A stretch of 7,303 bases of DNA from Streptosporangiaceae bacterium (lineage in GTDB: Bacteria > Actinomycetota > Actinomycetes > Streptosporangiales > Streptosporangiaceae), in NCBI GenBank assembly GCA_030039095.1, contig JASHQP010000268.1, positions 1-7,303 of the forward strand, given 5' to 3'. The position numbers and the translations under genes are program-made. This document shows positions 1-5,385 of the stretch, one piece after another; the first letter of the stretch is position 1, and every line of letters begins with the position of its first letter. The notes below the pieces were generated by a model. That model saw only the letters and a list, made by a program, of their open reading frames with translations. It was not told where the DNA came from and ran no database searches.

Positions 1-794
1 AGCGGCCGGGGGGAGCGGAGCCTGAGTTCGCGGAGTACGGAAACGAGCTGGACGAGGCCGCGGCGGTGGCGCGCCGGGCGGCGTCGCTGATCCGGGCGGG
101 GACCGCGCCGCGTCAGATCGCGGTGCTCGTGCGGACCAACGCGCAGACGCCCGCGTTCGAGCAGGCGCTCGGCGACGCCGGCGTGCCGTTCGCGGTCAAG
201 GGAGCGGAACGCTTCTTCGACCGTGCCGAGGTGCGCCAGGCGGTCGGCCTGCTGCGGGCCGCCGCGCGCTCGGCGTCAGCGGGCGAGGACCCGCCCGGCC
301 AGGTCAGGGCCGTGCTATCCGGCATCGGGCTGAGCCACCAGCCGCCGTCGGGCCAGGGCAGGGCGCGGGAGCGGTGGGAGTCGCTGGAGGCGCTGGCCCA
401 GCTTGCCGGCGACTTCTTCGCCGCAACCCCCGGTGCGCCGCTGGCCGGCCTGTGCGCCGAGCTTGCCGCCCGCAGCGCCATCGGCCACGCTCCGGCGATG
501 GACGGGGTGACGCTGGCCTCGCTGCACGCGGCCAAGGGACTGGAATGGGACGTGGTGTTCCTCGCCGGGCTCACCGATGGGATGCTGCCGATCGTGTACG
601 CGCAGACCGATGAGGCGGTCGAGGAAGAGCGGCGGCTGCTGTACGTGGGGATCACCAGGGCACGGGACCTCGTCTGCCTGTCCTGGGCCCTGGCCAGGTC
701 GGCCGACGGGCGGCACAGCCGCAAGCCGTCGAGGTTCGTCGCAGAGATCCGGCCGCGCGGCCTCCGGCTCGGGGCCGGGGGCGCACGATCATGA
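1..794 (+). CDS. uvrD2: UvrD/PcrA-type ATP-dependent DNA helicase, C-terminal part (probable UvrD2); 5' end outside window
   Basis: This is the carboxy-terminal part of a superfamily 1A 3'-5' DNA helicase, a DNA repair enzyme. The frame is open from base 3, so the start and motifs I to III lie upstream of the window. Near base 120 it reads IAVLVRTNAQ, and FFDRAEVRQAV follows near base 211; both are typical of domain 2A of UvrD-like enzymes. Motif V (GVTLASLHAAKGLEWD) falls near bases 504-551 and motif VI (EEERRLLYVGITRAR) near bases 624-668. After the usual SRKPSRF sequence it ends within about 20 residues. Mycobacterial UvrD2 continues there with a tetracysteine module and an HRDC domain; neither is present here. 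Assignment to UvrD2 over PcrA or UvrD1 rests on the neighbouring whiB7 block. Its stop overlaps the tesB start as ATGA. Helicase identity is certain; the paralogue is likely. Confidence 0.9.
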   Translation, partial: RPGGAEPEFAEYGNELDEAAAVARRAASLIRAGTAPRQIAVLVRTNAQTPAFEQALGDAGVPFAVKGAERFFDRAEVRQAVGLLRAAARSASAGEDPPGQVRAVLSGIGLSHQPPSGQGRARERWESLEALAQLAGDFFAATPGAPLAGLCAELAARSAIGHAPAMDGVTLASLHAAKGLEWDVVFLAGLTDGMLPIVYAQTDEAVEEERRLLYVGITRARDLVCLSWALARSADGRHSRKPSRFVAEIRPRGLRLGAGGARS

Positions 795-1657
795 GCGAGG
801 CCCTCGACCAGGTGCTCGAGCTGCTCGACCTGGAGCAGATCGAGGTCCACATCTTCCGCGGGTGCAGCCCAGAGGGTGAGCGCCGGCAGCGCGTGTTCGG
901 CGGCCAGGTCGCCGGGCAGGCGCTGGTCGCGGCCGGCCGCACGGTGCCCGCGGACCGGCCCGTGCACTCGCTGCACGCGTACTTCATCCGGCCGGGTGAC
1001 CCCACGACCCCGCTGATCTACCTGGTGGAGCGCGTCCGCGACGGCCGCTCGTTCACCACCCGCCGGGTGACCACGATCCAGCACGGCAAGACGATCTTCA
1101 CGCTTTCCGCGTCGTTCCACCGTGACGAGCCCGGTGTCGAGCACGCCGAGCCGATGCCCGATGTTCCGCCACCGGACGCGATCGCCACGACCGCGGAGCG
1201 GATGGAGAAGCTGTTCGGGCCGAGGGTGCGCGAGTGGTACGGCGGCAACCCGATCGACATCCGGCACATCGGGCCGCTGAGCTTCGAGGCCGAGCGTGAC
1301 CCGTCGCTGCGGACGACCCGCAACATGGTCTGGCTCCGAGCCGACGGTGATCTGCCCGACGACCCGTTGCTGCACGTGTGCCTGATGACGTACGCCTCGG
1401 ACATGACGCTGCTCGACTCGGTGCTGCTCGCCCACGGGCTGTCCTGGGCGGACGGGCGGACCAGCGGGGCGAGCCTCGATCACGCGATGTGGTTTCACGG
1501 GCCGTTCCGGGCCGACCGGTGGCTGCTGTACGCGCAGGACTCACCGGTCGCGCGCGGATCGCGGGGGCTGGCGCGCGGCGAGGTGTACACGAGCGGCGGC
1601 GACCTCGTGGTCTCGGTGGTGCAGGAGGGGCTGGTTCGCACCTCCCGGGCGACCTGA
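791..1657 (+). CDS. tesB: Acyl-CoA thioesterase II (TesB family)
   Basis: This 288-residue protein should hydrolyse acyl-CoA to free fatty acid and CoA in the cytoplasm. It has the double-hotdog layout of TesB. The first hotdog carries RVFGGQVAGQAL (34-45) and HSLHAYFIRPGD (59-70). The second carries TYASDMTLL (200-208), SLDHAMWFH (228-236) and VQEGLVR (277-283). The E. coli TesB catalytic residues Asp204, Thr228 and Gln278 align at identical numbers with Asp204, Ser228 and Gln278; Ser for Thr is a conservative change. The length matches the family (about 285-290). The ATG overlaps the helicase stop by four bases and has only a weak G-rich ribosome site upstream, so translation is probably coupled. 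I see no terminator between the two genes. The physiological substrate cannot be told from the sequence. Confidence 0.95.
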   Translation: MSEALDQVLELLDLEQIEVHIFRGCSPEGERRQRVFGGQVAGQALVAAGRTVPADRPVHSLHAYFIRPGDPTTPLIYLVERVRDGRSFTTRRVTTIQHGKTIFTLSASFHRDEPGVEHAEPMPDVPPPDAIATTAERMEKLFGPRVREWYGGNPIDIRHIGPLSFEAERDPSLRTTRNMVWLRADGDLPDDPLLHVCLMTYASDMTLLDSVLLAHGLSWADGRTSGASLDHAMWFHGPFRADRWLLYAQDSPVARGSRGLARGEVYTSGGDLVVSVVQEGLVRTSRAT

Positions 1658-1680
1658 GTTCGTGCCGGAAGAATTCGTAG

Positions 1681-1721
1681 AGAAAAACCAGTTGCCCCGC
1701 CGCGGAACGGCTACATAGGCT
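1681..1721 (+). promoter_or_regulatory. Probable autoregulated whiB7 promoter (AT-rich element, -35, -10)
   Basis: An A-rich run (AGAAAAA, 1681-1687) stands out in very GC-rich DNA. Four bases after it comes a -35 candidate TTGCCC (1692-1697), then an 18-base spacer and a -10 candidate TAGGCT (1716-1721), which fits the actinobacterial TANNNT pattern. Known WhiB7 target promoters, including whiB7's own, carry an AT-rich patch just upstream of the -35, which the AT-hook of WhiB7 contacts while WhiB7 binds the main sigma factor. This arrangement fits positive autoregulation. The start of transcription would be near 1728. The call is inferred from pattern and context. Confidence 0.6.
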
Positions 1722-1759
1722 TCTCCCATGTCCGCGGCTCTGCTGACGACGCCACATGG

Positions 1760-1766
1760 AAGGAGG
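1760..1766 (+). promoter_or_regulatory. Strong ribosome binding site of the whiB7 upstream ORF
   Basis: AAGGAGG is a near-perfect anti-16S match, eight bases before the ATG at 1775. It decides the start: a GTG at 1766 in the same frame lies inside the site and cannot be the start. It is the best Shine-Dalgarno sequence in the window, which argues that this leader ORF is heavily translated. Confidence 0.75.
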
Positions 1767-1774
1767 TGCCCGGG

Positions 1775-2071
1775 ATGCTGACGATGGATTCAGGTTCCGA
1801 GGCTGCCGCCGTCGCGCGCGCGCCGTTCAGCATGGGCACCTGCCTGCCGCTGGCCGCCGTCCCGACCGCTCAGCCGCGCATGGGCGCAGTCGCATTTGCG
1901 CGCCCGCGCGCGTGGGCTCCCGGCTCGGAGCAGCGCCACCCGGCTGCTGACCTGAGCGCAGTTCTCGGACGGCCCAACCAGAGCAAGCAGAACTACCCGT
2001 ACCCGACCCGCATCGCCGCCGGCGGTGGTGCAATGGGTCCGCATCCGGCGAGGGATCCGGAACCGGTCTAG
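1775..2071 (+). CDS. whiB7 leader peptide (upstream ORF, 98 aa) of a translation-sensing attenuator
   Basis: This 98-codon ORF lies wholly within the 5' leader of whiB7. Its ATG is eight bases after AAGGAGG, and codon use is GC3-rich as in a real gene. The peptide is Ala/Pro-rich, matches no domain I recognise, and has no signal peptide or membrane segment. Near the end it has QSKQNYPYPTR (69-79), where Asn73-Tyr-Pro-Tyr-Pro77 covers bases 1991-2005, right at the foot of a leader hairpin. The UAG stop (2069-2071) sits in the loop of another hairpin, 23 bases before the terminator. Upstream ORFs that couple ribosome stalling to whiB7/wblC read-through are established in mycobacteria and Streptomyces. 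The product probably has no function beyond being translated, though a free small protein cannot be excluded. Confidence 0.7.
   Translation: MLTMDSGSEAAAVARAPFSMGTCLPLAAVPTAQPRMGAVAFARPRAWAPGSEQRHPAADLSAVLGRPNQSKQNYPYPTRIAAGGGAMGPHPARDPEPV
2005..2039 (+). promoter_or_regulatory. whiB7 leader hairpin A (candidate anti-antiterminator)
   Basis: Bases 2005-2009 (GACCC) pair with 2035-2039 (GGGTC). Bases 2010-2018 pair with 2023-2031, including two G-U pairs, closing a CCGG loop; AAT (2032-2034) is bulged. This makes a stem of about 14 pairs. It would hold GGGTC, the first part of the arm needed for antitermination. A ribosome paused over codons 73-79 of the leader ORF would melt it. Pairing was worked out by eye; no energies were computed. 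Confidence 0.5.
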
Positions 2072-2106
2072 AAAGACCGGCCAGAACCCTCAGAGGCCGC
2101 GGACCC
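2035..2106 (+). promoter_or_regulatory. Candidate antiterminator pairing in the whiB7 leader
   Basis: GGGTCCGC (2035-2042) is a perfect 8-base complement of GCGGACCC (2099-2106), which is part of the 5' side of the terminator hairpin. If this long-range helix forms, the terminator at 2094-2125 cannot. A smaller stem, CCGGTCT (2063-2069) with AGACCGG (2074-2080), sits inside and is compatible. The pairing is mutually exclusive with both hairpin A and the terminator. It is a hypothesis from complementarity only. Confidence 0.45.
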
Positions 2107-2126
2107 GAAATCGGGCCCGCGGCCTT
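2094..2126 (+). terminator. Intrinsic terminator in the whiB7 leader (attenuator)
   Basis: AGGCCGCGG (2094-2102) pairs perfectly with CCGCGGCCT (2117-2125). After one A/C mismatch the stem continues as CCCG/CGGG around an AAAT loop. The hairpin is followed by TCGTC; a true U-tract is missing, as is common in actinobacteria, but TTTT occurs at 2145-2148. It lies between the leader ORF stop (2071) and the whiB7 ribosome site (2183), where an attenuator should be. A small anti-helix, CGGCC (2078-2082) with GGCCG (2095-2099), could also compete with it. Confidence 0.7.
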
Positions 2127-2199
2127 CGTCATGCGAGGCCACCGTTTTGTCAGACGTGTGAGAGACCGTAAGACGAGTGGATGAGAGGGGATGGCACCG

Positions 2200-2580
2200 A
2201 TGCATCGGCCCGGCACCACCGCCGTTCTGGATGACCAGGCGGGGTTCGAGGCGGTATCCGTGCAGGTAGCGGCGATCACGAGCGCACAGGGGCAGGCACA
2301 GCGGGGCGCCCCGATCCCGGTGACGATGGCCGGAGTTCCCAGCGGCCGGATCCTGCCGTGCACGGATGACCCGGACCTGTTCTTCGCCGAGTCTCCGCAG
2401 GACGTGGAGTGCGCAAAGGACCTGTGCAGGAGCTGCCCGGCGCGTATGGCGTGCCTCGCCGGGGCGCTCGAGCGCCGGGAGCCCTGGGGCGTCTGGGGCG
2501 GCGAGCTGTTCCTTCGCGGCGAGGTCGTGCCGCGTAAGCGGCCGCGCGGACGGCCCAGGAAGGACGAAGTAGCGGCCTGA
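2200..2580 (+). CDS. whiB7: WhiB7 (WblC), iron-sulfur transcriptional activator of antibiotic resistance genes
   Basis: WhiB7 binds the primary sigma factor and activates promoters of intrinsic resistance genes in actinomycetes. Four family cysteines for the [4Fe-4S] cluster are present (C-X21-C-X2-C-X5-C: LPC, DLC, RSC and MAC). A fifth cysteine lies in DVECAK. The sigma-contacting turn EPWGVWGGE follows, and the C-terminus ends in the AT-hook RKRPRGRPRKD, which is diagnostic of WhiB7 among Wbl proteins. An ATG at 2191 is only two bases from the GAGG core of GAGAGGGG (2183-2190), so the ATG at 2200 (126 aa) is preferred. The protein has about 45 more N-terminal residues than the conserved core needs; an internal ATG at 2326 would give a size nearer the 92-aa M. 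tuberculosis protein but has no clear ribosome site. Expression is probably controlled by autoactivation plus the leader attenuator. Confidence 0.95.
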   Translation: MHRPGTTAVLDDQAGFEAVSVQVAAITSAQGQAQRGAPIPVTMAGVPSGRILPCTDDPDLFFAESPQDVECAKDLCRSCPARMACLAGALERREPWGVWGGELFLRGEVVPRKRPRGRPRKDEVAA

Positions 2581-2616
2581 CCAGCCGCTATGGCAGACGT
2601 TGAGGTGGTGGAGCAG

Positions 2617-2814
2617 ATGAATCTGACCCGTGAAATGGTCAGCGAACGACAACAGGCAATGCTGGCGGACGCCGCGGCCGGGCGTCAGGGCGCGCGGGTG
2701 GTCGCACTGACCCGGGCCACCCGCAGGGCCGAGCGAGCGCAGCGTCAGCTGGCCCGCTCACGGCGCGAAGCCAGACGGCTCGGTGTCGAACTGGCGGCCG
2801 AGCAGAGCTCTTGA
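2617..2814 (+). CDS. Small Arg-rich hypothetical protein downstream of whiB7
   Basis: This 65-residue protein is not recognised. It begins 36 bases after the whiB7 stop. The start at ATG 2617 is chosen because GAGGTGG (2602-2608) lies eight bases upstream; an in-frame ATG at 2590 (74 aa) has no ribosome site. It holds 14 arginines in 65 residues and no cysteine, proline, signal peptide or membrane segment. The middle reads VVALTRATRRAERAQRQLAR, which looks like one long basic amphipathic helix. Short basic helical proteins are frequent in actinomycetes, and RNA, DNA or ribosome binding would fit, but this is only a guess. It likely shares the whiB7 transcript, since the first terminator-like hairpin begins three bases after its stop. 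Codon use is normal for the region. Confidence 0.6.
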   Translation: MNLTREMVSERQQAMLADAAAGRQGARVVALTRATRRAERAQRQLARSRREARRLGVELAAEQSS

Positions 2815-2816
2815 GA

Positions 2817-2872
2817 CGGCGCAGTTCCTGCGCCGCACGAGGGCCCGGGAGGCGCACGTCTCCCGGGCCCTC
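2817..2872. terminator. Tandem hairpins between convergent genes (bidirectional terminator)
   Basis: Two hairpins fill the gap between the small ORF and the 3' end of the ABC1 kinase gene. The first is CGGCGCAG (2817-2824) with CTGCGCCG (2828-2835) around a TTC loop. The second is a perfect 13-bp inverted repeat, GAGGGCCCGGGAG (2839-2851) with CTCCCGGGCCCTC (2860-2872), around an 8-base loop. Neither side has a long U-tract. A bidirectional terminator is the natural reading between converging units. Confidence 0.8.
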
Positions 2873-2902
2873 CGCTGCCTTCCGCTGCCTGGCCGCTTCC
2901 GG

Positions 2903-4303
2903 TCAGCTCCCGGGGCTCGCCGCGCCGGCCACGGCGCCGTCCGGGTCGTCACGACCGGGGCCCGGCTCGTCCGCCCCGCCTTCTGCGGGCTCTGCCTCGT
3001 CGATGTAGCCGGGCATCCACCGGAGCACTTCGGCGCGGAACTGGCCCTCGCACTCGAGCTGGCAGAGCACCCCGATCCCGGCGGTGGAGACGCGGTGGAT
3101 GAGGACATACGTGGGCGGCAGGTTGAGGCGCCGGCCGATGGCGGCCGACCGCATGTCCGTGACGCGCGACGCCTCGGCCCGCAGCCACTCCCGGGTGAAC
3201 TTGAACGACTCCACCCTGGACGGATCGGCGAGCGGCGCCAGGTAGGCGTGCAGCGCGTCGAGATCGACGTCGACGTCCTCCTTGAGGAAGCCGTGCACGC
3301 GTAGTTCCGCCTCGACCGTCTCGATGTCCCGGTTCTCGTGCATGAGGCGCAGCAGCTTGCCGAAGAAGTGCGGGAAACCGTCGGGCAGCCGGTCCACGGC
3401 CCCGAAGTCGAGGACGCCGAGCCGGCCGTCGTGCATGAGCCGGAAGTTGCCCGGATGCGGGTCAGCGTGCAGCAGGCCCGCCCGGGCCGGCCCGGAGAAC
3501 AGGAACCTGACGAGCAGGATGCCCGCCCGGTTCCGGTCCTCGGTGCTTCCCTCGGCGATGACCCTGGACAGCGGGGTGCCGTCGATCCACTCGGTGACCA
3601 GGACGTGGCCGGTGGCCATGACGACATGCGGGATGAGGAACTCGGGGTCGCCGGAGTAGGCGTTCGCGAACGCCTCCTGCGACGCGGCCTCGAGCTGGTA
3701 GTCGAGTTCCTCGGCGACCCGCTTGCGCAGTTCGTCCAGCAGCGGCTTGACGTCCAGGCCCGGCATCAGCACGCTGAACAGCCGCCCGAGCCTGCTGAGC
3801 TGGGTGAAGTCGCTGATCAGGGCCTTCCCTGCGCCCGGGTACTGGATCTTCACCGCCACCTGGCGGCCGTCGTGCCAGGTGGCGCGGTGCACCTGGCCGA
3901 TGGAGGCGGCGGCCGCCGGGCTGTCGCTGAAGTCGGCGAAGTTGTCCCGCCAGTCCGCGCCCAGGTCGGCCACCAGCACCCGGTGCACGGTAGCGGCCGG
4001 CAGCGGCGGCGCGGCTTCCTGAAGCTTGGTCAGCGTGGCCCGGTAGGGCCCGGCGATCTCGGCGGGCAGTGCCGCCTCGAAGATCGACAGGGCCTGGCCG
4101 AGCTTGAGCGCGCCACCCTTCAGCTCGCCGAGGACCCTGAAGATCTGCTCCGCGGTCCGCTGCTGGATCTCCTGCGCCACGGCCTCCGCGGGACGCCCGC
4201 CGATCCGCTTGCCGAGGCCGAGCGCCGTCCGCCCGGCCAGACCGACCGGCAGTGTGGCGAGTTTCGCCGTCCGGGTCACGGCACGGCGGGGCAGGTCGCT
4301 CAC
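2903..4303 (-). CDS. ABC1/AarF/UbiB-family atypical kinase (Rv3197-like)
   Basis: This 466-residue protein belongs to the ABC1 (ADCK/UbiB) protein-kinase-like family, which binds ATP and often acts in lipid or quinone metabolism. Family marks run in order: the KxGQ motif (KLGQ, 67-70) that covers the active site, the Ala-rich nucleotide loop (AAAASIGQVH, 130-139), the invariant lysine in VAVKIQYPG (Lys152), the ExD pair (Glu199, Asp201), the catalytic HADPHPGN (279-286) and the metal-binding LDFG (298-301). All key residues are present, so it should be active. I see no obvious membrane anchor. The last 35 residues are Gly/Pro/Asp-rich and probably disordered. The start is GTG at 4303; an in-frame stop nine codons upstream excludes a longer form, and there is no Shine-Dalgarno at the usual distance. 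It resembles mycobacterial Rv3197, an ABC1 protein beside whiB7. Its substrate is unknown. Confidence 0.93.
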   Translation of the reverse strand: MSDLPRRAVTRTAKLATLPVGLAGRTALGLGKRIGGRPAEAVAQEIQQRTAEQIFRVLGELKGGALKLGQALSIFEAALPAEIAGPYRATLTKLQEAAPPLPAATVHRVLVADLGADWRDNFADFSDSPAAAASIGQVHRATWHDGRQVAVKIQYPGAGKALISDFTQLSRLGRLFSVLMPGLDVKPLLDELRKRVAEELDYQLEAASQEAFANAYSGDPEFLIPHVVMATGHVLVTEWIDGTPLSRVIAEGSTEDRNRAGILLVRFLFSGPARAGLLHADPHPGNFRLMHDGRLGVLDFGAVDRLPDGFPHFFGKLLRLMHENRDIETVEAELRVHGFLKEDVDVDLDALHAYLAPLADPSRVESFKFTREWLRAEASRVTDMRSAAIGRRLNLPPTYVLIHRVSTAGIGVLCQLECEGQFRAEVLRWMPGYIDEAEPAEGGADEPGPGRDDPDGAVAGAASPGS

Positions 4304-4359
4304 GGATTTCGCGGCACGCAGGTACTAGTTGTCAGCCCGGACACGGCGAGCCGCTTCAC
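4300..4359 (-). other. Possible micro-ORF overlapping the ABC1 kinase start (GTGA)
   Basis: On the minus strand GGGGAGG (4365-4359) looks like a ribosome site but lies about 55 bases before the kinase GTG. A short frame follows, either 19 codons from GTG 4359 or 14 codons from GTG 4344. Its TGA (4302-4300) overlaps the kinase GTG (4303-4301) as GTGA. Translation by coupling would explain the kinase's missing ribosome site. The first GTG overlaps the site and the second is 14 bases away, so neither spacing is good. Confidence 0.25.
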
Positions 4360-4398
4360 CTCCCCTGGTACATGTCATTCCCAAGATCCCATTGTCCG

Positions 4399-5385
4399 CT
4401 ACCTGGCGGCATGACTGCCACACCAGCAGGCCGGGTGGCGCGGCCAGGTCCGGCGGCGCCACTGCCAGCCAGGCAGGACGAGTTCCAGGGTGCCATTTGC
4501 CACCGCGTCGACCGCGACCGCCCTGTCGATGAACGCCAGCACCTGCGCCGCGGCCTGCGCGGCAACGGCCGCCGCGAGCGGCGCGTCGCAAGCCTGCGGA
4601 TCGGGTTCCCGCCCCTCGAGCTGGGCGAGGATCAGCGGCCAGGCGGGGTCGCGCTCGGCCCTGGTCAAATCCAGGCATCTCAGGCACGCGGTGCGGCCGG
4701 GGATGACCAGCGGGCCGACGACCCCGATCGCCTCGTCGGCCGTCACGGCCAGGTGCGGGACCCCGTCGCGCATCAGGCTGGCCCGCAGATCCATGGAGGG
4801 CCTGCCGGCCAGGATCGCGAGGTCGGGCAGGGCCATGCCAGATGGCACCGGGCCGGACGGCGCCGTGCCGGGCCCGCCGGCAGCGGCCCGCGCGGCCCCG
4901 GGGCGTAACGTTCCGGGTTCCGACGATGTGACCCGGCCGATGCCGGACCTCTCCAGAAGGCTCGCGATCCCGGTTCCCACGGGACCCGCGCCATGAACCC
5001 GGATCTGTGCGGTGAGCCTGCGCGCCAGGGTGCGTGCACCGCCATCGCCGTCCCGGTGTGCCAGGGACGCGGCGGCAAGCTCGGCGGCCAGGCGTGCCCG
5101 TAGCGGCGGGGGCAGCAGCCGTAACGTGCCAGCGGGGAAGTCATCGAGCGCGCCGGCGGCCGCCAGCAGGTCCAGGACCCGCTCGGTGGTTTTCACGGGA
5201 ATGCCGTGCCCGGCGGCGGTCTCGACGACCTGCGCCCGGTCGCGGCTGCCGTCGAGGAGGCCGATCACACACGCCACGCCGGCCATCCCGGACAGCGCCA
5301 CCGCGCGCCGCGAGTCGACGCCGATCTGCAGCGTGTCCCGATCCCGCCATACCGGCAGCAGCCCGCGCTTCAGCACTGGTCTCAT
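4399..5385 (-). CDS. ThiF/E1-like protein with zinc site (Rv3196-like; related to TOMM leader-binding proteins)
   Basis: This 328-residue protein resembles the actinobacterial Rv3196-type family that databases often label ThiF-family or TOMM leader-peptide-binding protein. The opening (MRPVLKRGLLPVWRDRDTLQ) and the first 100 residues form a winged-helix-like front part. A Rossmann-type GxGxxG (GAGPVG, 132-137) follows. Two pairs of likely zinc ligands, CLRC (234-237) and HPACWC with Cys320 and Cys322, correspond to the structural zinc site of E1-like and cyclodehydratase proteins. The E1 Arg/Asn/Gln and attacking-lysine pattern that binds and uses ATP is not evident between 150 and 230, so adenylation is doubtful. 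A scaffold or substrate-binding role is more likely. There is no TOMM precursor, YcaO or dehydrogenase gene nearby. It is followed 95 bases later by the ABC1 kinase gene on the same strand and is probably co-transcribed with it. Confidence 0.8.
   Translation of the reverse strand: MRPVLKRGLLPVWRDRDTLQIGVDSRRAVALSGMAGVACVIGLLDGSRDRAQVVETAAGHGIPVKTTERVLDLLAAAGALDDFPAGTLRLLPPPLRARLAAELAAASLAHRDGDGGARTLARRLTAQIRVHGAGPVGTGIASLLERSGIGRVTSSEPGTLRPGAARAAAGGPGTAPSGPVPSGMALPDLAILAGRPSMDLRASLMRDGVPHLAVTADEAIGVVGPLVIPGRTACLRCLDLTRAERDPAWPLILAQLEGREPDPQACDAPLAAAVAAQAAAQVLAFIDRAVAVDAVANGTLELVLPGWQWRRRTWPRHPACWCGSHAAR

Noticed and set aside
113..1498. 461-codon open frame on the minus strand
   Set aside because: It is antisense to the helicase and tesB genes, both of which have clear family motifs. 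Long antisense frames are expected in such GC-rich DNA, and its protein resembles nothing.
1712..1717. TACATA as the -10 of the whiB7 promoter
   Set aside because: It would leave only 14 bases from TTGCCC; TAGGCT at 1716-1721 gives an 18-base spacer and fits better.
2147..2174. Possible second whiB7 promoter (TTGTCA, 16 bases, TAAGAC) after the attenuator
   Set aside because: The -35 is good but the -10 lacks the final T of TANNNT. Transcription would start just before the ribosome site and would bypass the leader control. Possible, but weak.
3338..4414. 358-codon open frame on the plus strand
   Set aside because: It is a shadow of the ABC1 kinase gene, which has every catalytic motif on the minus strand.
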